From NCBI GenBank assembly GCA_028409275.1, contig JAOOML010000004.1:1-35203 (forward strand): 35,203 nt of DNA, given 5' to 3'. The notes below the pieces were generated by a model that did not search any database, was not told the origin of the DNA, and saw only the letters and a program-made list of their open reading frames with translations. Each line of letters begins with the position of its first letter. Within the stretch, counting starts at the first letter, position 1. This document shows, piece after piece, positions 12,370 through 20,820 of the stretch. Source of the stretch: Prochlorococcus sp. AH-716-I09. Lineage in GTDB: Bacteria; Cyanobacteriota; Cyanobacteriia; PCC-6307; Cyanobiaceae. The position numbers and the translations under genes were made by a program.

Positions 12370-12405
12370 AAACATTAAAAAAATTCTTAATTCAGCTAAA
12401 GCTTT

Positions 12406-13314
12406 TTGAAAAATTCAATTTCTCAACTAGATCAAGCATACGAGATATGCCGTAAAGAAACTCAAAAATGGGCTAAAACCTTTTATTTGGGAACTCTTCT
12501 ACTTCCGCTAGAAAAGAGAAAGGCTATTTGGGCTATTTACGTATGGTGTAGAAGAACAGATGAAATAATGGATAGCTTAGAAGCTTCGACTAAATCTCAA
12601 AATGAACTTTCAGATAATTTAGATGCTTGGGAAGAAAATACAAAGAATATTTTTAAAGGAAATATTCAATCTGAATTAGATGCAGTTCTATCGGATACCA
12701 TCGAAAAATATCCACAAAATATTCAACCTTATCTAGATATGATAGATGGCCAGAGGATGGATCTTAATAAATTTAGGTACAAGGATTTTGATGAACTAAA
12801 ACTCTACTGTTATAGGGTAGCAGGGACTGTTGGTTTAATGACTCAAAATGTCATGGGAATTGATAGCGCTTATACATCAGCACCATGGAGTGAAAAGCCT
12901 GACCCCTCAGAAGCAGCAATAGCTTTAGGTATTGCAAATCAATTAACAAATATATTACGAGATGTAGGAGAAGATCGACAAAGAGGAAGAATTTATCTTC
13001 CACAAGAAGATATTGAGAAATTCAACTATTCTGAAGAGGAACTTCTAAAAGGGGAAATAAATGATCAGTGGAAAAAGTTAATGAATTTTGAATTAACGAG
13101 GGCTCGTGATTGGTTCCAAATGTCTGAAGATGGGATAAAGTGGTTATCCTCTGATGCAAGATGGCCAGTATGGACATCTTTACGCCTCTACAGAGGAATA
13201 TTAGATTCCATTGAGAGACTAGACTACGATGTTTTTAATAACAGAGCTTTTGTAAAAAAATCAGTAAAAGCTTTTGAGATTCCTATATCTTTTCTGATTT
13301 CTAGAATGAAGTAA
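12406..13314 (+). CDS. crtB: Phytoene synthase
   Basis: TTG start (in-frame stop TAA at 12397); 'AIWAIYVWCRRTDEIMD' and 'LGIANQLTNILRDVGEDRQRGRIYLP' squalene/phytoene synthase motifs. Confidence 0.95.
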   Translation: MKNSISQLDQAYEICRKETQKWAKTFYLGTLLLPLEKRKAIWAIYVWCRRTDEIMDSLEASTKSQNELSDNLDAWEENTKNIFKGNIQSELDAVLSDTIEKYPQNIQPYLDMIDGQRMDLNKFRYKDFDELKLYCYRVAGTVGLMTQNVMGIDSAYTSAPWSEKPDPSEAAIALGIANQLTNILRDVGEDRQRGRIYLPQEDIEKFNYSEEELLKGEINDQWKKLMNFELTRARDWFQMSEDGIKWLSSDARWPVWTSLRLYRGILDSIERLDYDVFNNRAFVKKSVKAFEIPISFLISRMK

Positions 13315-13734
13315 CTAAACAGGAGTTTTTTGATTAGCCAACAAATCTTTTAATTTAGATAGTTCTCCAGCCCATCTTGGATCAGGTGCTTCAAGATTAG
13401 GTGCATCACTATGAACAATTTTTTTAAAATCTTTCCTCTTCTTGTTCTTATTTAAGTTTCCACTATTTTTTTTATTTGAAGCAGAATCTTTCTTTTCAGA
13501 TAGCTCTACTCTTAATTTAGAACCATTAAATTCAAACCCGTTCAATTTTTGAATTAGTAGATTAGCATTCTCTTCATTATTCGTAGTCGCGAAACCAAAT
13601 CCCCTGCATTCCTTAGTTTCCTTATCTAATACTGCTTTAAATCTGACCGAATCAGAAACTGATTTTAAAATCTTATCAAATTCTTTTGGATTAAATCCTT
13701 GTGGTAAGTTGCCAATGTAAATGCGAATGCTCAT
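13315..13734 (-). CDS. RRM-type RNA-binding protein
   Basis: RNP2 'IYIGNLP' and RNP1-like 'CRGFGFATT'; C-terminal Lys/Asn-rich linker and 'APDPRWAGELSKLKDLLANQ' tail. Confidence 0.88.
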   Translation of the reverse strand: MSIRIYIGNLPQGFNPKEFDKILKSVSDSVRFKAVLDKETKECRGFGFATTNNEENANLLIQKLNGFEFNGSKLRVELSEKKDSASNKKNSGNLNKNKKRKDFKKIVHSDAPNLEAPDPRWAGELSKLKDLLANQKTPV

Positions 13735-13791
13735 AAATTTTTAAAAATGATTTTGAAGTCTGAACTTTAAACAAAACTAAGCTATGTGTAT

Positions 13792-15012
13792 TTAATCACA
13801 TTTTGGCGCATTTTGTTCAATCCAAAGCTTTGCTTTATAAATAGCTTCATCAAAATTATTCAATCTGTTATACGCAAGCTCCTTTGAAAGATACTTTAAA
13901 AGCTCTCCTAAGATAGGTCCATCCTTTATTTGCAAATTTTTTTTTATTTCATCACCATTAAGTAAATTTGAGGGATGAAATAATTTATCATCCTTATTAC
14001 GCCATCTCTTTAACCAATCGAAGCGCAAATTTTGAGGTAAATAAAAAATAAAAGATGGAAGAAACATCTCTAATTCTTGATGTAATTCAAATCTATCTAA
14101 CTCATTTAACTGAGCGATTTTTTTATTCTTCAAAAAAAAGTGCCATTTACGCATTAACTTAGTTTTTGAAACTTCAGCCTTACTAAATTTAAATCTTTCT
14201 AAAGATGCCTCATCTAAAATTTGTGTAATAAAAAATAATGGCAAAAATTTCTCCTTTTCATTGTGATTAAGTTCTTCACAATTAATTTCCTTTAAATCCA
14301 AAAAGAAAGAATCTTTATATAAATTATCGAATCCAAATATATTAAAATTTTTTACCAAAATTATCGCCTCAAGAGCATTTGCCCCTTTTACTATTTTCTG
14401 TATTTCATAGTTAATTCTCTCACTGGCAACAAGATACAATTTCTCTTTATTTTTTTTTAAAAAAGTAATTAACTTCAAATCAATTGTAAAATTCAATTCT
14501 GAAACAAATCGAAAACATCTTAAAATTCGTAATGGATCATTCAGTAAATTTGTTTCTGAACATGTTCTCAGCAAAGAAACTTCTAGATCTTTGAGGCCAT
14601 TTAAAGGATCAAATAAAGACTTCTTATCAAATAAAAAAGCAATTGAATTAATCGAAAAGTCTCTAGTACTCAAATCTCCCTCGATCGTAGAGGAAATCTG
14701 ATTAGCAATATCAATTGAAATATGATTAAAAATAATTCTTACAACTTCTCTTTTCTTATCTAAGATTATTAACTTAGAATTAATATTCTCTGAAATTTGT
14801 TTTCCAATTGCAATGGCATTACAAGGTACCACAATATCCACATCCAACTCTTCAGTTACTCTGCCCAAAATAATATCCCTTATGTAACCACCGACCAAAT
14901 ATGATCCTTTGGGTAAAAAAGATAATATAGAATTCCAATTATAAAATTTTATACTTCTTTCTAATTCCTTAATTATTAGTGTATGATCGGTGAGAATATT
15001 GTTAATTATCAT
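13792..15012 (-). CDS. cca: tRNA nucleotidyltransferase / poly(A) polymerase family protein
   Basis: 'GSYLVGGYIRDIILGRVTEELDVDIVV' and 'STRDFSINSIAF...LLNDPLRILRCFRF' class II CCA-adding signatures. Confidence 0.9.
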   Translation of the reverse strand: MIINNILTDHTLIIKELERSIKFYNWNSILSFLPKGSYLVGGYIRDIILGRVTEELDVDIVVPCNAIAIGKQISENINSKLIILDKKREVVRIIFNHISIDIANQISSTIEGDLSTRDFSINSIAFLFDKKSLFDPLNGLKDLEVSLLRTCSETNLLNDPLRILRCFRFVSELNFTIDLKLITFLKKNKEKLYLVASERINYEIQKIVKGANALEAIILVKNFNIFGFDNLYKDSFFLDLKEINCEELNHNEKEKFLPLFFITQILDEASLERFKFSKAEVSKTKLMRKWHFFLKNKKIAQLNELDRFELHQELEMFLPSFIFYLPQNLRFDWLKRWRNKDDKLFHPSNLLNGDEIKKNLQIKDGPILGELLKYLSKELAYNRLNNFDEAIYKAKLWIEQNAPKCD

Positions 15013-15026
15013 TTTATTTATTAATC

Positions 15027-15278
15027 ATGTGCATTTGCGTCAACTGTAAATGGGTTGATAGGTGTATCACGTATCACGATGTTGAAAATAATCATGGAGT
15101 TGATAATATTTGTGATGTACCTGATTTTAAAGCAAAACAACCATTCATTCACGTCAGTATAGTTAAAGATAAGAATGGTGTTTACAAAACTGACTGGGAT
15201 GTTCAATCTTGTAAAAGTTTTACGAAAGAATTTGGTAAATGGTCTAAATGTAATCCAGGTTTGGAATTACCTGTTTAA
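15027..15278 (+). CDS. ycf34: Ycf34 family protein, probable Fe-S binding
   Basis: 'MCICVNCKWVDRC' Cys-rich N-terminus with further Cys downstream; ~83 aa. Confidence 0.85.
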   Translation: MCICVNCKWVDRCITYHDVENNHGVDNICDVPDFKAKQPFIHVSIVKDKNGVYKTDWDVQSCKSFTKEFGKWSKCNPGLELPV

Positions 15279-15287
15279 AGGTAATAA

Positions 15288-15941
15288 ATGGTACATCATC
15301 TAAAACTAAGACAAAAATTGCCTACATTAGCGATTCATAGCACAGACAATTCTTTTGGCTTTGGATATAGAAAGAACAATAATCTTAGATCTGATAAATT
15401 ATTTATAAAAAAAATTGATAAAGACTTATGCAACAACTTGATTGTTGATTTTAATAAATTTATTTCCCAGGAAAATTTACAAAATGTAAAAAAGATATCT
15501 GTCAATATAGGGCCATCAAACTTTAATGCTTCAAGACTTATTGTAGTTTTAGCAAGAACAATCTCACAACAGATAAATTGTCCTTTGGACAGTTTTAGTT
15601 CATTTGAAATAATGGCAAAGAGAATTGCATTAAAAAATAATATTGTTTCAAACAAACAAACATTCTGGATTTATAAAAAATTAAAACGAAAAGGATTCAT
15701 TGCAGGTAAGTACGAGATTTATCATGACAAAGAAAAAAATTCGGATCTAGGAATTCGAGAAATAGTTCTACCAAAAGTTATTAAAGAATTAATGAACAAA
15801 GAACTTTTTGTTGAGGCTGTTTATGAGGATGAAAAAGATCTAACAGAATTATTAGATTTATCAAATAAAAATTTATTAAATGCAAATGTTAATTCTTGGC
15901 AAAAAGTTTTGCCACTTTACCCTATTTCTCCAATCAACTAA
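15288..15941 (+). CDS. tsaB: TsaB-like tRNA threonylcarbamoyladenosine biosynthesis protein
   Basis: 'LAIHSTDNSFGFG' and 'ISVNIGPSNFNASRLIVVLARTISQQINCPLDSFSSFEIM' resemble TsaB (usually GPGSFTGLR); divergent. Confidence 0.7.
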   Translation: MVHHLKLRQKLPTLAIHSTDNSFGFGYRKNNNLRSDKLFIKKIDKDLCNNLIVDFNKFISQENLQNVKKISVNIGPSNFNASRLIVVLARTISQQINCPLDSFSSFEIMAKRIALKNNIVSNKQTFWIYKKLKRKGFIAGKYEIYHDKEKNSDLGIREIVLPKVIKELMNKELFVEAVYEDEKDLTELLDLSNKNLLNANVNSWQKVLPLYPISPIN

Positions 15942-15945
15942 ATAG

Positions 15946-16566
15946 TCATCCAATCAAATTATTAATATTTTCTTGAAGGTGCATAGTTACATAATTCAGC
16001 TCATCTCTTGATGAGGTATTTGGAGGTTGAACAGGTTTTCCCACTTTTATAACTATTTTTGAAAACAAAGGAATGCAGAATTTAAATCTAATTAGTCTAT
16101 GAGAATTAATTATTGCAACAGGCAATAATAATTTTTGATTTTTAAAGGCTAGTAATGCAGCGCCATGTTTTGGCTTATTAACTCGCCCATTTCTTTGACG
16201 AGTGCCATCAATAAAAATTCCAATACAATTATTATTTGATAACTTTTTACATGCTGTGTTAATAGTATTTTTATCAGCAATTCCCCTCTTTACAGGATAT
16301 GCTCCACAAGCCTTGATAATTAAACCAAGAAAAGGTATTTTAAATAGCTCCGCCTTGGCCATAAATGATATATTTCGTCCGATAGCATGGCCTAATAAAG
16401 GAGGATCAAGTAATGAACCATGATTAGAAACCATTATAAAAGAATCTTGTTGGGGAATATTTTCTCTACCTACTAATCGACCTTTAAATACAAATTTATA
16501 GATAGGTAAAACGAGAAGTTTGCTGACTAATTGATAGATTAACTTTTGAAAAATATCATTTTTCAT
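15946..16566 (-). CDS. plsC: 1-acyl-sn-glycerol-3-phosphate acyltransferase
   Basis: 'VSNHGSLLDPPLLG' (HX4D) and 'GIFIDGTRQRNG' PlsC motifs. Confidence 0.9.
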   Translation of the reverse strand: MKNDIFQKLIYQLVSKLLVLPIYKFVFKGRLVGRENIPQQDSFIMVSNHGSLLDPPLLGHAIGRNISFMAKAELFKIPFLGLIIKACGAYPVKRGIADKNTINTACKKLSNNNCIGIFIDGTRQRNGRVNKPKHGAALLAFKNQKLLLPVAIINSHRLIRFKFCIPLFSKIVIKVGKPVQPPNTSSRDELNYVTMHLQENINNLIG

Positions 16567-16571
16567 AGGAA

Positions 16572-17468
16572 TTAATAAGTTATTTGATCAGAAGATGAAA
16601 CTTGCGAAATTTTGACACCTTTCAAATGTCTTTTTCCTAGACCACTAAGTACATTTGAAGGGCCAATTTCAACAATATGAAGATCACTATCTTTTGCGAT
16701 TAAATCCATAGTTTCTCGCCACCTTACCCCGTTACACATTTGATTTTCCAATCTAATTTTCAACTCATTTGGATCGCTACAAAGTGAAGGTTCATAATTA
16801 CTGATGACTGGACAAGTGGGATTCTTAAATTTAATCTGTTTTAAATATTGAGAAAACTTTGCAGCAGGCTCATCCATAAATGGCGAATGAAATGCACCTG
16901 AAACATTTAATTTCAGAAATCTTTTACAAGAAATTTCTCTTGATAAATTATCTAGTGCTTTATTAGATCCTGATAAGACAACTTGGGAGGAGCTATTATC
17001 ATTTGCAATTACAATATCATCAAATTTTTTTACTAATAAATCCAATTCATTTCTATCAAACCCAATTACTGCGGCCATAGATCCTTCCCCAACATTCACC
17101 ATTAATTGAGACCTTACTTTTATTAGTGCTACGCAATCTTCGAATGAAAAAACATCCGCACAATAAAGTGCCGTAATTTCTCCTAGGCTATGTCCAGCAA
17201 CATAAGTTGGTTCAAAACCATTATCCTTTAAGGCATCTAATAAAATCGATTCAATCAAAAACAGACAAATTTGTGTATTTCTTGTATTATTCAAATCACT
17301 TAGAGGATTTTTTTGTTCAGTATTTAACTCACAAATTTCAAATAAATTCCTCTCAAATATCTCTGAAGCATAACTGAACCTCTCTTTTGTGTTTGGCAAA
17401 TTTTCAATTTGCTTTGCCATTCCAATTTTTTGCGAACCCTGTCCAGGGAATACCCATACAACTGTCAT
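16572..17468 (-). CDS. fabD: Malonyl-CoA:ACP transacylase
   Basis: 'WVFPGQGSQKIGM' and 'YVAGHSLGEITALYCA' active-site motif. Confidence 0.95.
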   Translation of the reverse strand: MTVVWVFPGQGSQKIGMAKQIENLPNTKERFSYASEIFERNLFEICELNTEQKNPLSDLNNTRNTQICLFLIESILLDALKDNGFEPTYVAGHSLGEITALYCADVFSFEDCVALIKVRSQLMVNVGEGSMAAVIGFDRNELDLLVKKFDDIVIANDNSSSQVVLSGSNKALDNLSREISCKRFLKLNVSGAFHSPFMDEPAAKFSQYLKQIKFKNPTCPVISNYEPSLCSDPNELKIRLENQMCNGVRWRETMDLIAKDSDLHIVEIGPSNVLSGLGKRHLKGVKISQVSSSDQITY

Positions 17469-17486
17469 AATGTTCCTATTTAATTT

Positions 17487-18494
17487 TTAACCCCACTTAA
17501 TGAGGGCTGCACCCCAACTTAACCCAGCACCAAAACCACTTGTAGCAATAATATCATTTTGTTTAATTCTATTATTTCTAATAGCCTCATCCATCACAAG
17601 TGGAATTGTTGCCGCTGAAGTATTTCCATATTTTTCTAAATTGCTAAGAATTTTTTCTCTTGGAATTTTTAATCTATCTCCTACAGAATCTAATATTCTT
17701 TGATTAGCTTGATGCAACACAAGCCAATCAACTTCATCACACCTATAATTTGTTTTTCTGAATAACTTATTAAGAATTATTGGAACCTCTCTAACTGCAA
17801 ATTTATAAACTTCCTGACCATTCATCTGAATTGGTGAAAAACCGCCACTTAAAAAATCAATATCATCAATAATTAAATCTTTATTATTTTTTGATGGAAG
17901 ATTCAGAAAAGAACCCCGTTCCCCATCAGTTCTCATATCAAAACCAATGAAATTATCAAATTCGTTTGTGGCTTCAATTGCCAATGCACCCGCTCCATCT
18001 CCAAAGAGAATGCAACTTCTTCTATCATTCCAATCAACGAAGCTTGATAATTGATCTGCACCTATAACAATAGCCCTTTTAAAACCACCCCCTTTTAAAA
18101 ATTGTGAAGCTGTTATTAAGGCGAACAAAAAACCACTACATGCTGCAGTTAAATCGAAAGCTACAGCATTATCGGCACCCAATTTAGCTTGAATAGATGG
18201 TGCTGATCCAAATAAATCATGAGGAGTAGAAGTAGCCAAAACAATTAAATCAATTGTTTTAATATCCCAATGAGCCATTTCAATAGCAGTTAGTGCCGCC
18301 TTATAACCCATATCAGTAACATTATCCCCTATGCTAGAAATTCTTCTCTCTGAAATGCCAGTTCTTGATATTATCCATTCATCACTTGTATCTACCTTTT
18401 GACTAATTTTTTGATTGGTTAGTATTTGATCGGGTACGTAACTTCCACTTCCTTTAAATGATACTCCAATCTGATTAAAATTTTTTCCTTCCAA
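17487..18494 (-). CDS. fabH: 3-oxoacyl-ACP synthase III
   Basis: 'GSYVPDQILTNQKISQKVDTSDEWIISRTGI', 'DLTAACSGFLFAL', 'HQANQRILD'. Confidence 0.96.
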   Translation of the reverse strand: MEGKNFNQIGVSFKGSGSYVPDQILTNQKISQKVDTSDEWIISRTGISERRISSIGDNVTDMGYKAALTAIEMAHWDIKTIDLIVLATSTPHDLFGSAPSIQAKLGADNAVAFDLTAACSGFLFALITASQFLKGGGFKRAIVIGADQLSSFVDWNDRRSCILFGDGAGALAIEATNEFDNFIGFDMRTDGERGSFLNLPSKNNKDLIIDDIDFLSGGFSPIQMNGQEVYKFAVREVPIILNKLFRKTNYRCDEVDWLVLHQANQRILDSVGDRLKIPREKILSNLEKYGNTSAATIPLVMDEAIRNNRIKQNDIIATSGFGAGLSWGAALIKWG

Positions 18495-18550
18495 AAGAGT
18501 TTTTTAGTTACTTATATAAGTCAAACATAAATTTGACGAAATATGTTTTA

Positions 18551-19966
18551 TCAATTTAAAACTTGAAGCTTTTGAAGTTGGTTTAAATTTTCCATAACAT
18601 TATGATTAACTGCCGAATGAGCCAAGCGAAGAGCGCTAACGACTGATAAGGACTTACTGCTCCCATGCCCAATCACGCAAATACCGTTTACCCCAAGTAA
18701 TAAGGCGCCACCATGTTCGGCATGATCTAATCTTTTCTTAATTCTGAGTAAATTACTCTTTAAAAAAGCTGAACCAACTTTGCCCCGTCTCCCTCTTGGC
18801 AGCTCAGCTCTCAAAATATCTAATAAAACACCCCCCACAGACTCAAGAAATTTTAATAAAATATTACCTGTAAATCCATCGCAGACAACTACATCGAAAC
18901 TGCCTGACAACACATCTCTACCTTCGCAATTACCTCCAAAATTAAAACTTTTTTCAGTAGAAAGAAGTTCAAATGTTTTAAGGGACAAATCGTTACCTTT
19001 ACATTCTTCTTCTCCAATATTTAAAAGACCTATTCTTGGTTTTTTTACTTGTAAGACATCTTTTGCATAAATATTACCTAAAAGGGCAAACTGATGAAGG
19101 TAAGAAGGTTTACAATCTGTATTTGCACCAACATCTAAAACTAATACAGGTCGGGTTTGATCTCTTGTTGGAAATAATGCGCCTATTGCTGGTCTATCAA
19201 TCCCTTTCAATCTGCCAATTCTAAATATTGCAGAAGCCATCATAGCTCCTGAATTTCCAGCAGAGTAAACAGCTTGAGCTTTATTTTTTCTTACTAAATC
19301 CATTGCAACATTTATACTTGCGTTTTTCTTTTTCCTAACTGCAGTAGCTTCCTCATTCATCCCTATAGGATCCTCACTATCAATTAATTCAAGACGATTA
19401 TTTTCTATTTCCTTTTCGAGTAATTCTACTAAACCGATTTTTTCTGCTGCATTTTTAACTTTTTCAATTTTTCCAACAAACTTTATATTTATCGGAAATC
19501 GACTTATCGCTTCTAGGCAACCCTCGAGGATTGGCCCAGGAGCATAATCTCCACCCATACCATCAACCGCTATCCAAACTCTATTAGATTGCGAATCATC
19601 CATCTTATCTAAAATATTATCGCTACTTTGTAATCTTTTTAATGGGTCAAATACTAATGGTTGCAATGTATTTTTAGCTAATGTACTAGCATTTAAAACC
19701 ACACTACTAGCGGTATTCACAACAGATTCAGCGCTTGATACTACGTTACCTGCAACATTACCTGCAACGTTACTAGCAACATTACTAGCTGTGCTTACTA
19801 CAGATCCAGCACCAGAAACAACGTTGCCTGCCACATTACCAGCAGTTGCGGCAGAACTAGCAGCAGTGTCAACTATAGAAGTTACAGCAGAGTTTCTTTT
19901 ATACCAAATAACTAATCTTCTAATAGCTTTGGACTTATTAATTTTAGAGACAGTTTCTTTTCCCAT
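18551..19966 (-). CDS. plsX: Phosphate acyltransferase PlsX with long N-terminal low-complexity extension
   Basis: 'RVWIAVDGMGGDYAPGPILEG', 'AVYSAGNSGAMMASA', 'GLLNIGEEECKGN' PlsX core; about 128 residues precede the core. Confidence 0.93.
   Translation of the reverse strand: MGKETVSKINKSKAIRRLVIWYKRNSAVTSIVDTAASSAATAGNVAGNVVSGAGSVVSTASNVASNVAGNVAGNVVSSAESVVNTASSVVLNASTLAKNTLQPLVFDPLKRLQSSDNILDKMDDSQSNRVWIAVDGMGGDYAPGPILEGCLEAISRFPINIKFVGKIEKVKNAAEKIGLVELLEKEIENNRLELIDSEDPIGMNEEATAVRKKKNASINVAMDLVRKNKAQAVYSAGNSGAMMASAIFRIGRLKGIDRPAIGALFPTRDQTRPVLVLDVGANTDCKPSYLHQFALLGNIYAKDVLQVKKPRIGLLNIGEEECKGNDLSLKTFELLSTEKSFNFGGNCEGRDVLSGSFDVVVCDGFTGNILLKFLESVGGVLLDILRAELPRGRRGKVGSAFLKSNLLRIKKRLDHAEHGGALLLGVNGICVIGHGSSKSLSVVSALRLAHSAVNHNVMENLNQLQKLQVLN
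19700..19843. repeat. Two degenerate direct repeats (78-nt spacing) within the plsX 5' coding region
   Basis: Encodes AGNVAGNVVSGAGSVVSTASNV (19778-19843) and AGNVAGNVVSSAESVVNTASSV (19700-19765), offset exactly 26 codons. Confidence 0.85.
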
Positions 19967-20713
19967 TTATTTACCATCAAAAGGAGCAATATCGACAATC
20001 CTTTGAAAAAGATATCCTGTGCCTCTAGCGGTTAATATCAACTCAGGATTTGCAGGATCGGCCTCCAGTTTTGATCTTAATCTCGATATATGAACATCGA
20101 CTACTCTTGTATCTACGTGTCTCTCAGGTGTATATCCCCAAACTTCTTTTAAGATTTCTCCTCTACTAAATGGCTCTCCTGACCTACTTACCAAAAGCTC
20201 TAGGAGACTAAATTCCATCCCAGTTAATCTAATTCTTTCATCGCTTTTATAAACTTGTCTTCGATTTGTATCAATTTTTATATCAGTAACCAAAATTAAT
20301 CCTGAATTAGGCATTCCAGGCATTTGTTCTTTGTCAATTCTTCTTAGAACGCATCTAATTCTAGCTTCTAATTCCTTAGGACTAAATGGTTTCACTACAT
20401 AATCATCAGCCCCTAATTCTAAACCTGTTATCCTATCTGCAACATCTCCTAATGCAGTTAACATAACGATTGGAACATCAGAATCTTTCCTTAATTCCTG
20501 ACAAACTCCATAGCCATCTAATTTTGGCATCATAACGTCAAGCACGACTAAGTCAGGCTCATAATCTTTAAATAACTTTAGTGCTTCTTTACCATCACTT
20601 GCAGTTACTACTTTGTAGCCAATCATGGAGAGTCGCGTCTCCAGAATTCTTCTAATACTTGCCTCGTCATCTGCGACAAGAATTGTTTCTTTAGTTTGAC
20701 TAGATAGAGCCAT
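19967..20713 (-). CDS. rpaB: OmpR-family response regulator RpaB
   Basis: Receiver 'ETILVADDEASIRRILETRLSMIGYKVVTASDG...LVVLDVMMPKLDGYGVCQELRK' plus winged-helix '[33 protein letters not shown]', as in cyanobacterial RpaB/Ycf27. Confidence 0.92.
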   Translation of the reverse strand: MALSSQTKETILVADDEASIRRILETRLSMIGYKVVTASDGKEALKLFKDYEPDLVVLDVMMPKLDGYGVCQELRKDSDVPIVMLTALGDVADRITGLELGADDYVVKPFSPKELEARIRCVLRRIDKEQMPGMPNSGLILVTDIKIDTNRRQVYKSDERIRLTGMEFSLLELLVSRSGEPFSRGEILKEVWGYTPERHVDTRVVDVHISRLRSKLEADPANPELILTARGTGYLFQRIVDIAPFDGK

Positions 20714-20820
20714 TTGTTTCTATTAGCTAATCAGTAAGAGAATTAATTATTATCCTAATCTAACTTGTGGAGGGGCAATATCCCAAACATTCTAGTTCTA
20801 TTACTTTATTCAAAAACTAA

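Noticed and set aside
15021-15206. Minus-strand 61-aa ORF opposite ycf34, extending to the cca promoter
   Set aside because: Lies fully within ycf34 on the other strand; composition typical of AT-rich antisense frames.
19700-19843. Repeats considered as a CRISPR or transposon signature
   Set aside because: Only two degenerate copies, in-frame in plsX, with no spacer/repeat structure or cas genes; a protein repeat explains them.
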